Source of the DNA: Streptomyces sp. NBC_00572
Lineage (GTDB): Bacteria > Actinomycetota > Actinomycetes > Streptomycetales > Streptomycetaceae
Reading direction: 5' to 3'
Length of the DNA: 64,000 bases
Assembly (NCBI RefSeq): GCF_026341815.1
Contig: NZ_JAPENX010000001.1
Span: 1,984,001 to 2,048,000 of the forward strand
The notes below the pieces were generated by a model. The model was not told where the DNA came from, did not search any database, and worked only from the letters and a program-made list of their open reading frames with translations. Below, piece after piece: positions 16,563 to 23,680 of this stretch; the stretch's first letter is position 1; each line of letters opens with the position of its first letter. The position numbers were made by a program, and so were the translations under genes.

Positions 16563-18980
16563 ATGCAGCACGATCATGGCCCCGAGCACACCACCGAAAG
16601 ACAGTCCTCAGCACCCAGGAAGTCGGCGCCGCCGAGCGGGGCAGGACTCGCCGCGCTCCAGCGAACCGCGGGCAACGCCGCGGTCGTACGGCTTCTGCAG
16701 CGCGCCGGCCACGCCTACGCCGAGCCACCCGCACCGGAAGCGGAACAACATCGGCACGGCGCGGGCTGCGGCCATCCGCAGACGGCGGAACAGCCCCGCC
16801 CGCCCTCCGTGCAGCGCTCCGCCGTCCACGACGTCCTGAAGGGCGCCGGGCGCCCTCTGGACACCCCGGTCCGTGAGGACATGGAGGCCCGGCTCGGCGC
16901 CGACTTCTCCGACGTCCGCCTCCACGACGACAGTGCCGCCCGCACCTCGGCCACCGAGGTCGGCGCCCGCGCGTACACCAGCGGCAACCACATCGTCATC
17001 GGCGACGGCGGAGGCGACAAGCACACCCTCGCCCACGAACTCACCCACGTCATCCAGCAGCGCCAAGGCCCCGTCGCCGGTACCGACAACGGCTCCGGCC
17101 TCGCCGTCAGCGACCCCTCGGACCGCTTCGAGCGGGCGGCCGAGGCCAACGCCACCCGGGTGATGCGGAGCGCCGCGCCCCTGCGCGACGACACCGCCGA
17201 CCCCCGCCGCAGCACGTCGGAGACTCCGACCGGGCCGGTCGCCGTGCAGCGGATGGACTGGGAACCGGCGCGGCTGCCCCGGCTCACGCGTGAGCGCTCG
17301 TTCAACCTCACCGGCCCCGGCCCGACGAGCGGTTTCCTGGCCGACGTCCCGGTTCACGGGGAACACTCGCAAAGGGTCGGCATGGCCGACGTCCTGGTGG
17401 GCCAGATACAGCTGAGCGACAACGAAAGGCCGCCGACCCAGTTCGGCACCCAGGAAGACCACATCGTCGCATGGACGCTTGTCAGAGAGACGCTGAAGGC
17501 CTTCTCCCACCGCCCCGCACGCTCTTTGATCAATTACATCCAAAGCGGGATCCAGAAGCTTTCCCGGCAATCCACAGAAAGAGGTCTCTACACGCAATCA
17601 GTCCTGCCTCGGGCTCCGGCAGACTTTGCGGAGAAGATAACAGAAACTCAGGACCTCATTCGCCAGATGATGAGCAACCCGGCCCTCCTGTCCGAGTGGA
17701 GGACCGGCCTTTCCAGGCTCATCAGGCTGTACGTGGAGGCTTATCAGCTCAGCCCTCTCGCCACACAGAAGGGAAATTCCGGGGGACACGGCGAGGGCAG
17801 CACCATGGCCTACCTTCGCGGACAGGAGAACCTGCCGGCTCATCAGAGGGAGCCCGCGCAGACGTTGGAGAGTTATGTGAACTCCCTCCACGAAATGCCG
17901 AGGAATCAGCAGCTGACGGCGCGCACCCGGGCCGAGCTCTGGGAAAACATCGGGGTGGCCTTCCCCGGCGTCGCGGGGTCGGCAGGTCGGCAGCCGTACG
18001 CCCTGCCCCAGCAACAGCAGCCCGCATACACGGATGCGAACGTCCAGGGTCTGATCGAACCCGTGCACTTCGGCAGGCTGGACTCGGGCTTCACCGTCAT
18101 GCTGTCGGTCGAGACCTACAGCGACGGACTGCAGTACGTCGACGAGGCACTCATGAGCCAGAGGGAGCGACCTCCGACCCAGTACGGCGGAACGACACAG
18201 AGATCACACACGATCGCCTGGAAACTCACCCATGAAGCGGCTGTCAATTCCCTCAACGGAAAGTCTGTCGGCGACGTACTGGCATGGGCGGAAAGAACAC
18301 TTCAATACTGCGATCGGTCCGGCGCTCCAAAGGGTGAAAATTCGGACTGGGTGAGGCTCGGGGCCCAACTGACGAGCAAACTCGCATCGTGTCGCAACGC
18401 ACTTGCATCCAGAGTTCCGGACCATGTCTGGGCAACCGTGCTCAGCAATCTGGTCCGTGGCTGCCTCACCCTGGAGAATTCCAGCCGCATGGCCACGGGC
18501 GGTGGCGCCGCAGATGAGCTGGGAGCCGCTCTGGGGCACGGGGAGGCCGCGCTCCACGCGACATTGCGCCGATACGATTCCAGGCAGGAGAACTACACCC
18601 AGGAAGACGCCAGAGAACGAGCCGTCGGATTCTTCGACACCGGCGCCGTGCGCACACGGCTGGTGCGCCAGGTGTCCGATGCGATGGAACAGGGCGCAGG
18701 CGCCACCGGCCGGCGATCGCAGAGACACCGCGAATCCACGGGCGACCTCGCGGACGAGGTCGCCCGCCGGTTCAACGAACTGCTCGACGGCCGAGAAGCC
18801 ACTGCCGTCATCGACCGCTGGGTGGCAACCAGCCGGGAGGCCTACCGGAACGTCGACTACGGGTCCGAGAACGACCTGCGCAACGCGGCACTCGCGCAGC
18901 TCCTGGTGCCCCGCCAGGGCCAGAACCGCGGGCTTCCCTTCACCGACGCGGAGAGGAGGCTGTTCCCCAACCGCTTCTGA
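16563..18980 (+). CDS. DUF4157 (eCIS-core) protein with a duplicated novel module
   Basis: An 805-residue protein beginning with the segment GLAALQRTAGNAAVVRLLQR (27-46), usual at the start of Streptomyces DUF4157 proteins. The DUF4157 domain follows at about 97-168 with a metallopeptidase-like HELTH at 158-162. This domain is linked in the literature to cargo of extracellular contractile injection systems. The remaining ~570 residues match nothing I can name but contain a repeated module: RPPTQFG...H-I-V-A-W at 289-304 and RPPTQYG...H-T-I-A-W at 536-553, each followed by a long helical stretch. No injection-system structural gene is in the window. The part after about 17,400 is less GC-rich than its surroundings, a sign of transfer. 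The ATG at 16563 is chosen over the open leader frame because family similarity begins there; the ribosome binding site is weak. Confidence 0.8.
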   Translation: MQHDHGPEHTTERQSSAPRKSAPPSGAGLAALQRTAGNAAVVRLLQRAGHAYAEPPAPEAEQHRHGAGCGHPQTAEQPRPPSVQRSAVHDVLKGAGRPLDTPVREDMEARLGADFSDVRLHDDSAARTSATEVGARAYTSGNHIVIGDGGGDKHTLAHELTHVIQQRQGPVAGTDNGSGLAVSDPSDRFERAAEANATRVMRSAAPLRDDTADPRRSTSETPTGPVAVQRMDWEPARLPRLTRERSFNLTGPGPTSGFLADVPVHGEHSQRVGMADVLVGQIQLSDNERPPTQFGTQEDHIVAWTLVRETLKAFSHRPARSLINYIQSGIQKLSRQSTERGLYTQSVLPRAPADFAEKITETQDLIRQMMSNPALLSEWRTGLSRLIRLYVEAYQLSPLATQKGNSGGHGEGSTMAYLRGQENLPAHQREPAQTLESYVNSLHEMPRNQQLTARTRAELWENIGVAFPGVAGSAGRQPYALPQQQQPAYTDANVQGLIEPVHFGRLDSGFTVMLSVETYSDGLQYVDEALMSQRERPPTQYGGTTQRSHTIAWKLTHEAAVNSLNGKSVGDVLAWAERTLQYCDRSGAPKGENSDWVRLGAQLTSKLASCRNALASRVPDHVWATVLSNLVRGCLTLENSSRMATGGGAADELGAALGHGEAALHATLRRYDSRQENYTQEDARERAVGFFDTGAVRTRLVRQVSDAMEQGAGATGRRSQRHRESTGDLADEVARRFNELLDGREATAVIDRWVATSREAYRNVDYGSENDLRNAALAQLLVPRQGQNRGLPFTDAERRLFPNRF

Positions 18981-19148
18981 CCAGGCCACCGACCGCCGGG
19001 TCGCCCCGCGCCAAGACCCGGCGGCGACCCCGCGGAAGAATTCCGGACCGGGATCGCAACCTCGGGGGGTGACGCACGTCTGGTGGGTTGAAGGCGCCCT
19101 TCAGCTGATCCACCAGACCGTGTCCGTCCCCTTCCTCGGGAGAACCCC

Positions 19149-19580
19149 ATGTCCAGCCACAGCAAGCGGACCTTCCGCCCCCGCCCCCGGATCCTGGGCG
19201 TCGTCGCCGGTGCCGCGCTCCTCCTCGGCGGCGGCTTCGCCGCGCAGGCCATCGCCGACTCCGGTCCGCGGCCCGCCCCGGCCACGCCGAAGGTGACCGC
19301 CCCGGACGCCGCCCCTGAGGCCACCCCGGCCCCGGCCGACGCCCCGAAGGCCGTCGCGCCGAAGGCCGAGGCTCCGAAGCCCGCCGCGCCCAAGGCCGCC
19401 CCCAAGGTCGTCGATGCCGCCACGCCTGCCCCGGCGGCCGAGCCGGAAGCCGCACCCGCCCCGGCGCCGGCCGCCAAGCCGGCGGTCAAGCCGGGGGCCG
19501 ATCCCAGTGCCACTCCCGCCCCGGCCCCCGCCGAGGCCGCGCCCCGCGTGATCAAGCCCGGCACCGGCGTCCGGAAGTAG
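19149..19580 (+). CDS. Ala/Pro/Lys-rich exported or membrane-anchored protein
   Basis: A 143-residue protein with an N-terminal positively charged segment and one hydrophobic stretch (about 14-36, ILGVVAGAALLLGGGFAAQA) that acts as signal peptide or anchor. The rest is low-complexity sequence of APKA/PAPA type with no fold or motif. Such proteins are probably cell-wall-spanning linkers. No function can be assigned. It is followed by a large hairpin at 19633-19679. Confidence 0.65.
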   Translation: MSSHSKRTFRPRPRILGVVAGAALLLGGGFAAQAIADSGPRPAPATPKVTAPDAAPEATPAPADAPKAVAPKAEAPKPAAPKAAPKVVDAATPAPAAEPEAAPAPAPAAKPAVKPGADPSATPAPAPAEAAPRVIKPGTGVRK

Positions 19581-19632
19581 GCATCGGGACGTAGGCATCA
19601 GGAAGTAGCCGCGCCCAGCGGTGGACCGCGGG

Positions 19633-19679
19633 GCGGGCGACCGGGTCGGGCTTGCGCAGGTCCCGGTCCGGTCGCCCGC
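19633..19679 (+). terminator. Hairpin after the Ala/Pro-rich protein gene
   Basis: A perfect 12-base stem (GCGGGCGACCGG at 19633-19644 with its complement at 19668-19679) and a loop of 23 bases, without a T-run. It lies between the Ala/Pro-rich gene and the sigma factor gene and could end transcription of the former or act in the leader of the latter. Confidence 0.4.
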
Positions 19680-19703
19680 TCCTCCCGCAACGGATCGAGG
19701 ACC

Positions 19704-20375
19704 GTGCACTTGTCGTACGCCGTACCCGCAGCCGTACCCGTGCCCATGGCCGTACCCACGGACCGGCCGCCGCCCTGGTGGGCCCGGCTGCTCGCCAGGG
19801 TGTCCCGGACCCGGGCCGACGACGCTCCGGGGGCGGTACGGGGGCGGCATCTGCACGCGGTGGGCACCTCGTACGACTCCGGACCGCCGCCGCCCACCCT
19901 CACCGAGCTGTACCGGGCCCGGCGGCTCGACATGGTGCGGCTCGCGCTCTTCCTGGTCGACGACCTGCACAGCGCCGAGGACGTCGTCCAGGACGCGTTC
20001 GCCGCCGTGTACCGGACGTACGGCACCTCCCTCCACGGGCTCCAGGACCCGGGCGCGTACCTGCACACCGCCGTGGTCAACGCGGCCCGCTCCGTGCTCC
20101 GCAGGCGCCGCACCGCGCGCGCGTACACCCCGCCCCACCCGGTCGCCGGGGCGCCCGTCGACGAGGGACTGCTGCTCGCCGAGGAGCACCGGCAGGTGCT
20201 CGACGCGCTCGCGGAGCTGACCCGGCGCCAGCGCGAGGTCCTCGTCCTGCGCTACTGGTCGGAACTGACCGAGGCGCAGATCGCGCAGACGCTCGGGATC
20301 TCGCGCGGCACGGTGAAGTCCACCGCGAGCCGTGCGCTCGACGCCCTGGAGAAGAAGCTGGAGGCGGGCCGATGA
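19704..20375 (+). CDS. ECF-type RNA polymerase sigma factor (SigE family)
   Basis: A 223-residue sigma-70 factor of the extracytoplasmic-function group. Region 2 lies at about 67-130 (LYRARRLDMVRLALFLVDDLHSAEDVVQDAF) and region 4 at about 158-215, with the helix-turn-helix SELTEAQIAQTLGISRGTVK. A Pro-rich leader of about 60 residues precedes region 2. The GTG start has a GAGG four bases upstream, but an ATG at 19746 is possible. The stop overlaps the start of the next gene (ATGA). That gene encodes a small single-pass membrane protein, which suggests a membrane-linked partner or anti-sigma factor. Confidence 0.88.
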   Translation: MHLSYAVPAAVPVPMAVPTDRPPPWWARLLARVSRTRADDAPGAVRGRHLHAVGTSYDSGPPPPTLTELYRARRLDMVRLALFLVDDLHSAEDVVQDAFAAVYRTYGTSLHGLQDPGAYLHTAVVNAARSVLRRRRTARAYTPPHPVAGAPVDEGLLLAEEHRQVLDALAELTRRQREVLVLRYWSELTEAQIAQTLGISRGTVKSTASRALDALEKKLEAGR

Positions 20376-20728
20376 GACCGCATGACGAGGAGCCCCGCAC
20401 CGCCACCGAGGAGCGGCTGAGCGCCGCGTTCGCCGCCCGCGCCGACCTCGTCACCTACCGGGACCTGCGGTGCGACGCACCTCCGCAGGGGCGGAGCTGG
20501 GGACTGCGGCGGGTGCGCGGGGTCGCCTTCGCGGGGCTCGGCGCCGCCGCCGCCGTGGCAGCCGCGTATCTGCTCGTCCTGCTGCCCGGTGGCACGGTCG
20601 CGCCGACTCCGGCGCCGCCCGCCCGTCCCCCGGGCGTCGGCGAACCCCGGCTGACGCCGCCCACTCCCGCCCCGGCCGACCCGTCCGTCGCCGATCCGGG
20701 GGCCGTTCCGAAGCCCGCCGAGCCGTAA
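20372..20728 (+). CDS. Small single-pass membrane protein coupled to the sigma factor
   Basis: A 118-residue protein with a cytoplasmic N-terminal part of about 50 residues, one membrane helix (about 51-72, VAFAGLGAAAAVAAAYLLVLL) and a Pro-rich extracytoplasmic tail. Its start overlaps the sigma factor stop by four bases. Position and topology fit an anti-sigma or sigma-associated protein, but no HxxxCxxC zinc anti-sigma motif is present, so the role is inferred from context only. Confidence 0.7.
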   Translation: MRPHDEEPRTATEERLSAAFAARADLVTYRDLRCDAPPQGRSWGLRRVRGVAFAGLGAAAAVAAAYLLVLLPGGTVAPTPAPPARPPGVGEPRLTPPTPAPADPSVADPGAVPKPAEP

Positions 20729-20740
20729 CCGGCGAACGTG

Positions 20741-20782
20741 CGCGAAGGGCCGGAACCCCGGTGGGGGTTCCGGCCCTTCGCG
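20741..20782. terminator. Bidirectional terminator hairpin between convergent genes
   Basis: A perfect 19-base stem (20741-20759 with 20764-20782) and four-base loop in the gap between the convergent sigma-operon and LppU-like genes. Its symmetry suits stopping transcription from both sides. Confidence 0.8.
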
Positions 20783-20801
20783 GAAGGCGTGTTCGCGCGA
20801 A

Positions 20802-21200
20802 CTACTTCGCGGGGACCTCTTCCAGGCACAGCACGAACTTGTCCGACTCCAGCTGCTGCGCGAGCGCCGACAGCTCCTCGCCGCACTTGTTGACGTCGAA
20901 GGTGTCGTCGATGACCTTGACGACCTTGAACAGGTCGGCCTTGCCCGAGGAGCAGTCCGTGGTGTCGACCTTGGGGTCGTTGTCCGGGCCCGTCACGGTG
21001 ACGCACTCGCCGGCCTTGGCGTGCACCGGGGCGTCGCCGGTGAGGTACGGCAGGCCGAGCTTCACGGCGAGGGCGACGGCGATCGCGACGACGACACCGC
21101 CGACCTTCTTGAGGATGCGGCTGCCCTTCTTCGCGGGCGCGGCGGGCTGCTCGGGAGCGGCGGGCTGCTCGGGGGTGAAGGGCGCGGGCGGCGTCGTCAT
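20802..21200 (-). CDS. LppU/SCO3897-like membrane-anchored protein
   Basis: A 132-residue protein with a Pro/Ala-rich cytoplasmic N-terminus, one membrane helix (about 33-52) and an extracytoplasmic domain with four cysteines (in GECVTV, TTDCSSG, NKCGEE and VLCLEE), probably two disulfides. This matches the small LppU/SCO3897 family, which often occurs as several paralogues in Streptomyces. Function unknown. The ATG at 21200 is chosen because it opens the repeated EQPAAP leader; the frame extends upstream but into promoter sequence. Confidence 0.75.
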   Translation of the reverse strand: MTTPPAPFTPEQPAAPEQPAAPAKKGSRILKKVGGVVVAIAVALAVKLGLPYLTGDAPVHAKAGECVTVTGPDNDPKVDTTDCSSGKADLFKVVKVIDDTFDVNKCGEELSALAQQLESDKFVLCLEEVPAK

Positions 21201-21321
21201 GAGGGATTCCTTGGGGACGCGGACATGATCAGACGCGAACGTTACATGCGCCAAAAAGGGCAAAAAGGATCATCAAGATCCACTGACCGATCAGATGCCG
21301 AGTCGTGATCCTGTCGCTCCG

Positions 21322-22929
21322 TCAGGAGCGCGGCCCCAGCTGCCTCTGGTGCTCCAGCGCCCGCCGCAACTCCGCCGGAAGCGGGTGATAAGGCCCGTAC
21401 GCGCGCTCCGCGTCGAACAGCAGCCGCTGGAGCTGGTCCTGCCCGGCCGCGTGCTCACCCGTCGCCACGAGCAGCAGCGCGATCCGCTGCCGGATGTCGA
21501 AGGCGCGGGCCGGATCACCCTCGTAGTACGGCAGGACCGTACGGAACTCGGCGAGCGCGGCCGCCGTCTCCCCCAGCTGCTCCAGGCACAGGGCGGCGTC
21601 ATAACGGAATTGAAGGGCCTGCGGATCCGCCGGGCCCGCCTCCGCGTCGCGGTCCGCCGCGAGGCGGCGCAGCTCCGGCAGCGCGCGCCGGTACTGGCCG
21701 TCGTCCATGAGCGTGGACGCGAACTGCTTGCGCAGGATGCGGACGACCGGCGACCGCTCGCCGTGCTCGGCCGCGGCGGCGGGCAGGATGCCGCCGAGCA
21801 TGTCCACGGCCTGCGTGAGCGCCCCCTCCCCCAGCAGCCGCTTGACCTCTTCGACGGCGGCGGCGACGTCGGGGCGGGCGGCCCCGACGGAGGGGGGCGG
21901 CGGCTGCGGCGGCGCATACGGCGCCCTCGGGTCGGTCCGGGGGGCGGTGGGCGGCAGGGGCGGCGGAACGGGCGGCGCCGGAACGGTCGGAGCTGCCGGC
22001 GGCCCTGCGGTCACCCCCGGACGGTCCGGCCAGGGCGCATGCGGGCGGAGGAACGGGCGGGTCGGGTCCATCGGGCCCGCCGGGGCCCCGCGCGCGGGGA
22101 GCAGCGGCAGCAGGTGCTCGTACACCTCGTGCGCGCCCGAGGGCCGCTCCCTCGGGTCCTTGGCGAGCAGCCGGAGGACGAGCGCTTCGAGGACCTCGGG
22201 GACTTCGGGCCGCAGCTGACGGATCGCCACGGGAGGCTCGTACAGATGCCGGTGGAGGACCCCGAGCGCGGTGGAACCGGCGAACGGCACGTTCCCGCTG
22301 AGGAGTTCGTGCAGGAGCACCCCGAGCGCGTACAGGTCGGTGCAGGGTCCCACCGCGCCGCCCATGGCCTGCTCGGGCGCCATGTAGGCCGGGCTGCCGA
22401 TGGGGGAACCGGTGTGGGTGAGGCGGGTGGTGTCGCTGTCCAGGACGGAGGCGACGCCGAGGTCGAGGACGATGACGGACCCGTCGGGGCGGACCATCAC
22501 GTTCCGCGGCTTGAGGTCGCGGTGCACGATCGGCACGGCGTGGACGGCGGCGAGGACGGCGCACAGCTGCGCGGCGACGCTGACCGCCCACTCCCAGGGG
22601 TACGGGTCGTGCTCGGCGAGATGGTCGGCGAGGTCGGCGCCCGCCACGTACTGCATGACGAGATACAGGTCCTCGCCCTCGCTGCCCGCGTCGTGGACGG
22701 TGACCAGACCGGGGTGGTCGACGCGCGCGGTCACCCGGCACTCCCGCACGAAACGGCGGCGCAGCTCGTCGGCGGCGGTGGCCGGGCCCGACATGGTGGC
22801 CGGCCGGAGCAGCTTCACCGCGACCCGGCGGTCGAGCCTCCGGTCGTACGCCGTCCAGACCTGGCCCATGCCGCCCTGGCCGATGACGGTGGCGAGCTCG
22901 TAACGCCCGCCGATGACCCGCCCGTTCAT
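21322..22929 (-). CDS. Serine/threonine protein kinase (Hanks type, soluble)
   Basis: A 535-residue protein kinase. The catalytic domain (about 9-270) shows the glycine loop GQGGMGQVW, Lys39 in VAVK, the catalytic loop HRDLKPRN (Asp138), DLG in place of DFG at 156-158 and APEQ at 184-187. DLG occurs in many active bacterial kinases. A Pro-rich linker (about 285-355) leads to a helical C-terminal region of about 170 residues resembling tetratricopeptide repeats. There is no membrane helix or PASTA sensor, so it is probably cytosolic. Its ATG overlaps the stop of the upstream membrane protein gene by four bases, suggesting that protein is its membrane partner. Substrates are unknown. Confidence 0.92.
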   Translation of the reverse strand: MNGRVIGGRYELATVIGQGGMGQVWTAYDRRLDRRVAVKLLRPATMSGPATAADELRRRFVRECRVTARVDHPGLVTVHDAGSEGEDLYLVMQYVAGADLADHLAEHDPYPWEWAVSVAAQLCAVLAAVHAVPIVHRDLKPRNVMVRPDGSVIVLDLGVASVLDSDTTRLTHTGSPIGSPAYMAPEQAMGGAVGPCTDLYALGVLLHELLSGNVPFAGSTALGVLHRHLYEPPVAIRQLRPEVPEVLEALVLRLLAKDPRERPSGAHEVYEHLLPLLPARGAPAGPMDPTRPFLRPHAPWPDRPGVTAGPPAAPTVPAPPVPPPLPPTAPRTDPRAPYAPPQPPPPSVGAARPDVAAAVEEVKRLLGEGALTQAVDMLGGILPAAAAEHGERSPVVRILRKQFASTLMDDGQYRRALPELRRLAADRDAEAGPADPQALQFRYDAALCLEQLGETAAALAEFRTVLPYYEGDPARAFDIRQRIALLLVATGEHAAGQDQLQRLLFDAERAYGPYHPLPAELRRALEHQRQLGPRS

Positions 22930-23531
22930 GCCCGACCGTCGTCTTCTCCGGTGTGCCGGAGCAGCTCGCTCAGCTCGTCGAGCTCGGCACGGACCTGATC
23001 GATGCGGGGGGCACTGCGGGGGACGCTGGGGGTGGTGGGACCGGGGAAGGCGCCGGACAGGGGTTCGCCCGCGTACGGGTTCGGGGAGGCGGGCCCGCTG
23101 GGCGTGGTGACGGCGGTGCCGTACGCGTACCCGAGCGGCTGGTGCTGCTGCGGCTGCGTGCGGAGCGGATCGAAGTGGCGGATCTCCGCGACCAGGTAGT
23201 ACGCGATCGAGCCGGCCGACAGCAGCACGATCGCACCGATCCCGAGGAAGGCCTCCAGATCGCTGCTCTCCTTCTCCGCCGTCACGACGATGTACGTGAA
23301 GAGCGCGGCCGACCCGAGCAGGGCCAGCACGAACAGCGCCCAGTCCCCCGCCTTACGGGTGACGATCGCGAGCCGCAGCAACGGCGCCCAGCCGAGAAAG
23401 CCACAGCTGAGCAGGGAAAGCGCGCAGAACAGCACGCGCAGGGCGACGAGCCCGCCGGGGGCGGGGCCCTTCGGCGGCTGCGCCGGCTGAGGCGACTGCG
23501 GGGCGTGCGGGGCCTGCGGAGGGCCGTACAT
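22926..23531 (-). CDS. Four-helix integral membrane protein coupled to the kinase
   Basis: A 201-residue membrane protein with a Pro-rich N-terminus, about four membrane helices between residues 27 and 115, and a cytoplasmic C-terminal tail ending in a short predicted coiled coil (QVRAELDELSELLRH). It overlaps the kinase gene by four bases (ATGA). The tail may bind the kinase, but that is inference; I know no function for the family. Confidence 0.75.
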   Translation of the reverse strand: MYGPPQAPHAPQSPQPAQPPKGPAPGGLVALRVLFCALSLLSCGFLGWAPLLRLAIVTRKAGDWALFVLALLGSAALFTYIVVTAEKESSDLEAFLGIGAIVLLSAGSIAYYLVAEIRHFDPLRTQPQQHQPLGYAYGTAVTTPSGPASPNPYAGEPLSGAFPGPTTPSVPRSAPRIDQVRAELDELSELLRHTGEDDGRA

Positions 23532-23680
23532 TCCTGCTGCTCCTGCTCGAACGGATCGGGTGCGGAGACGAGCGTATACACCGATTCGGACAGCGGATCC
23601 GGGATACCCCGAACCGTTGCCGAGAGGAGTCCCCGCGAGCCACCGCGCGCGCCGGGCGGACCGGACGGATCAGGTGGCCG

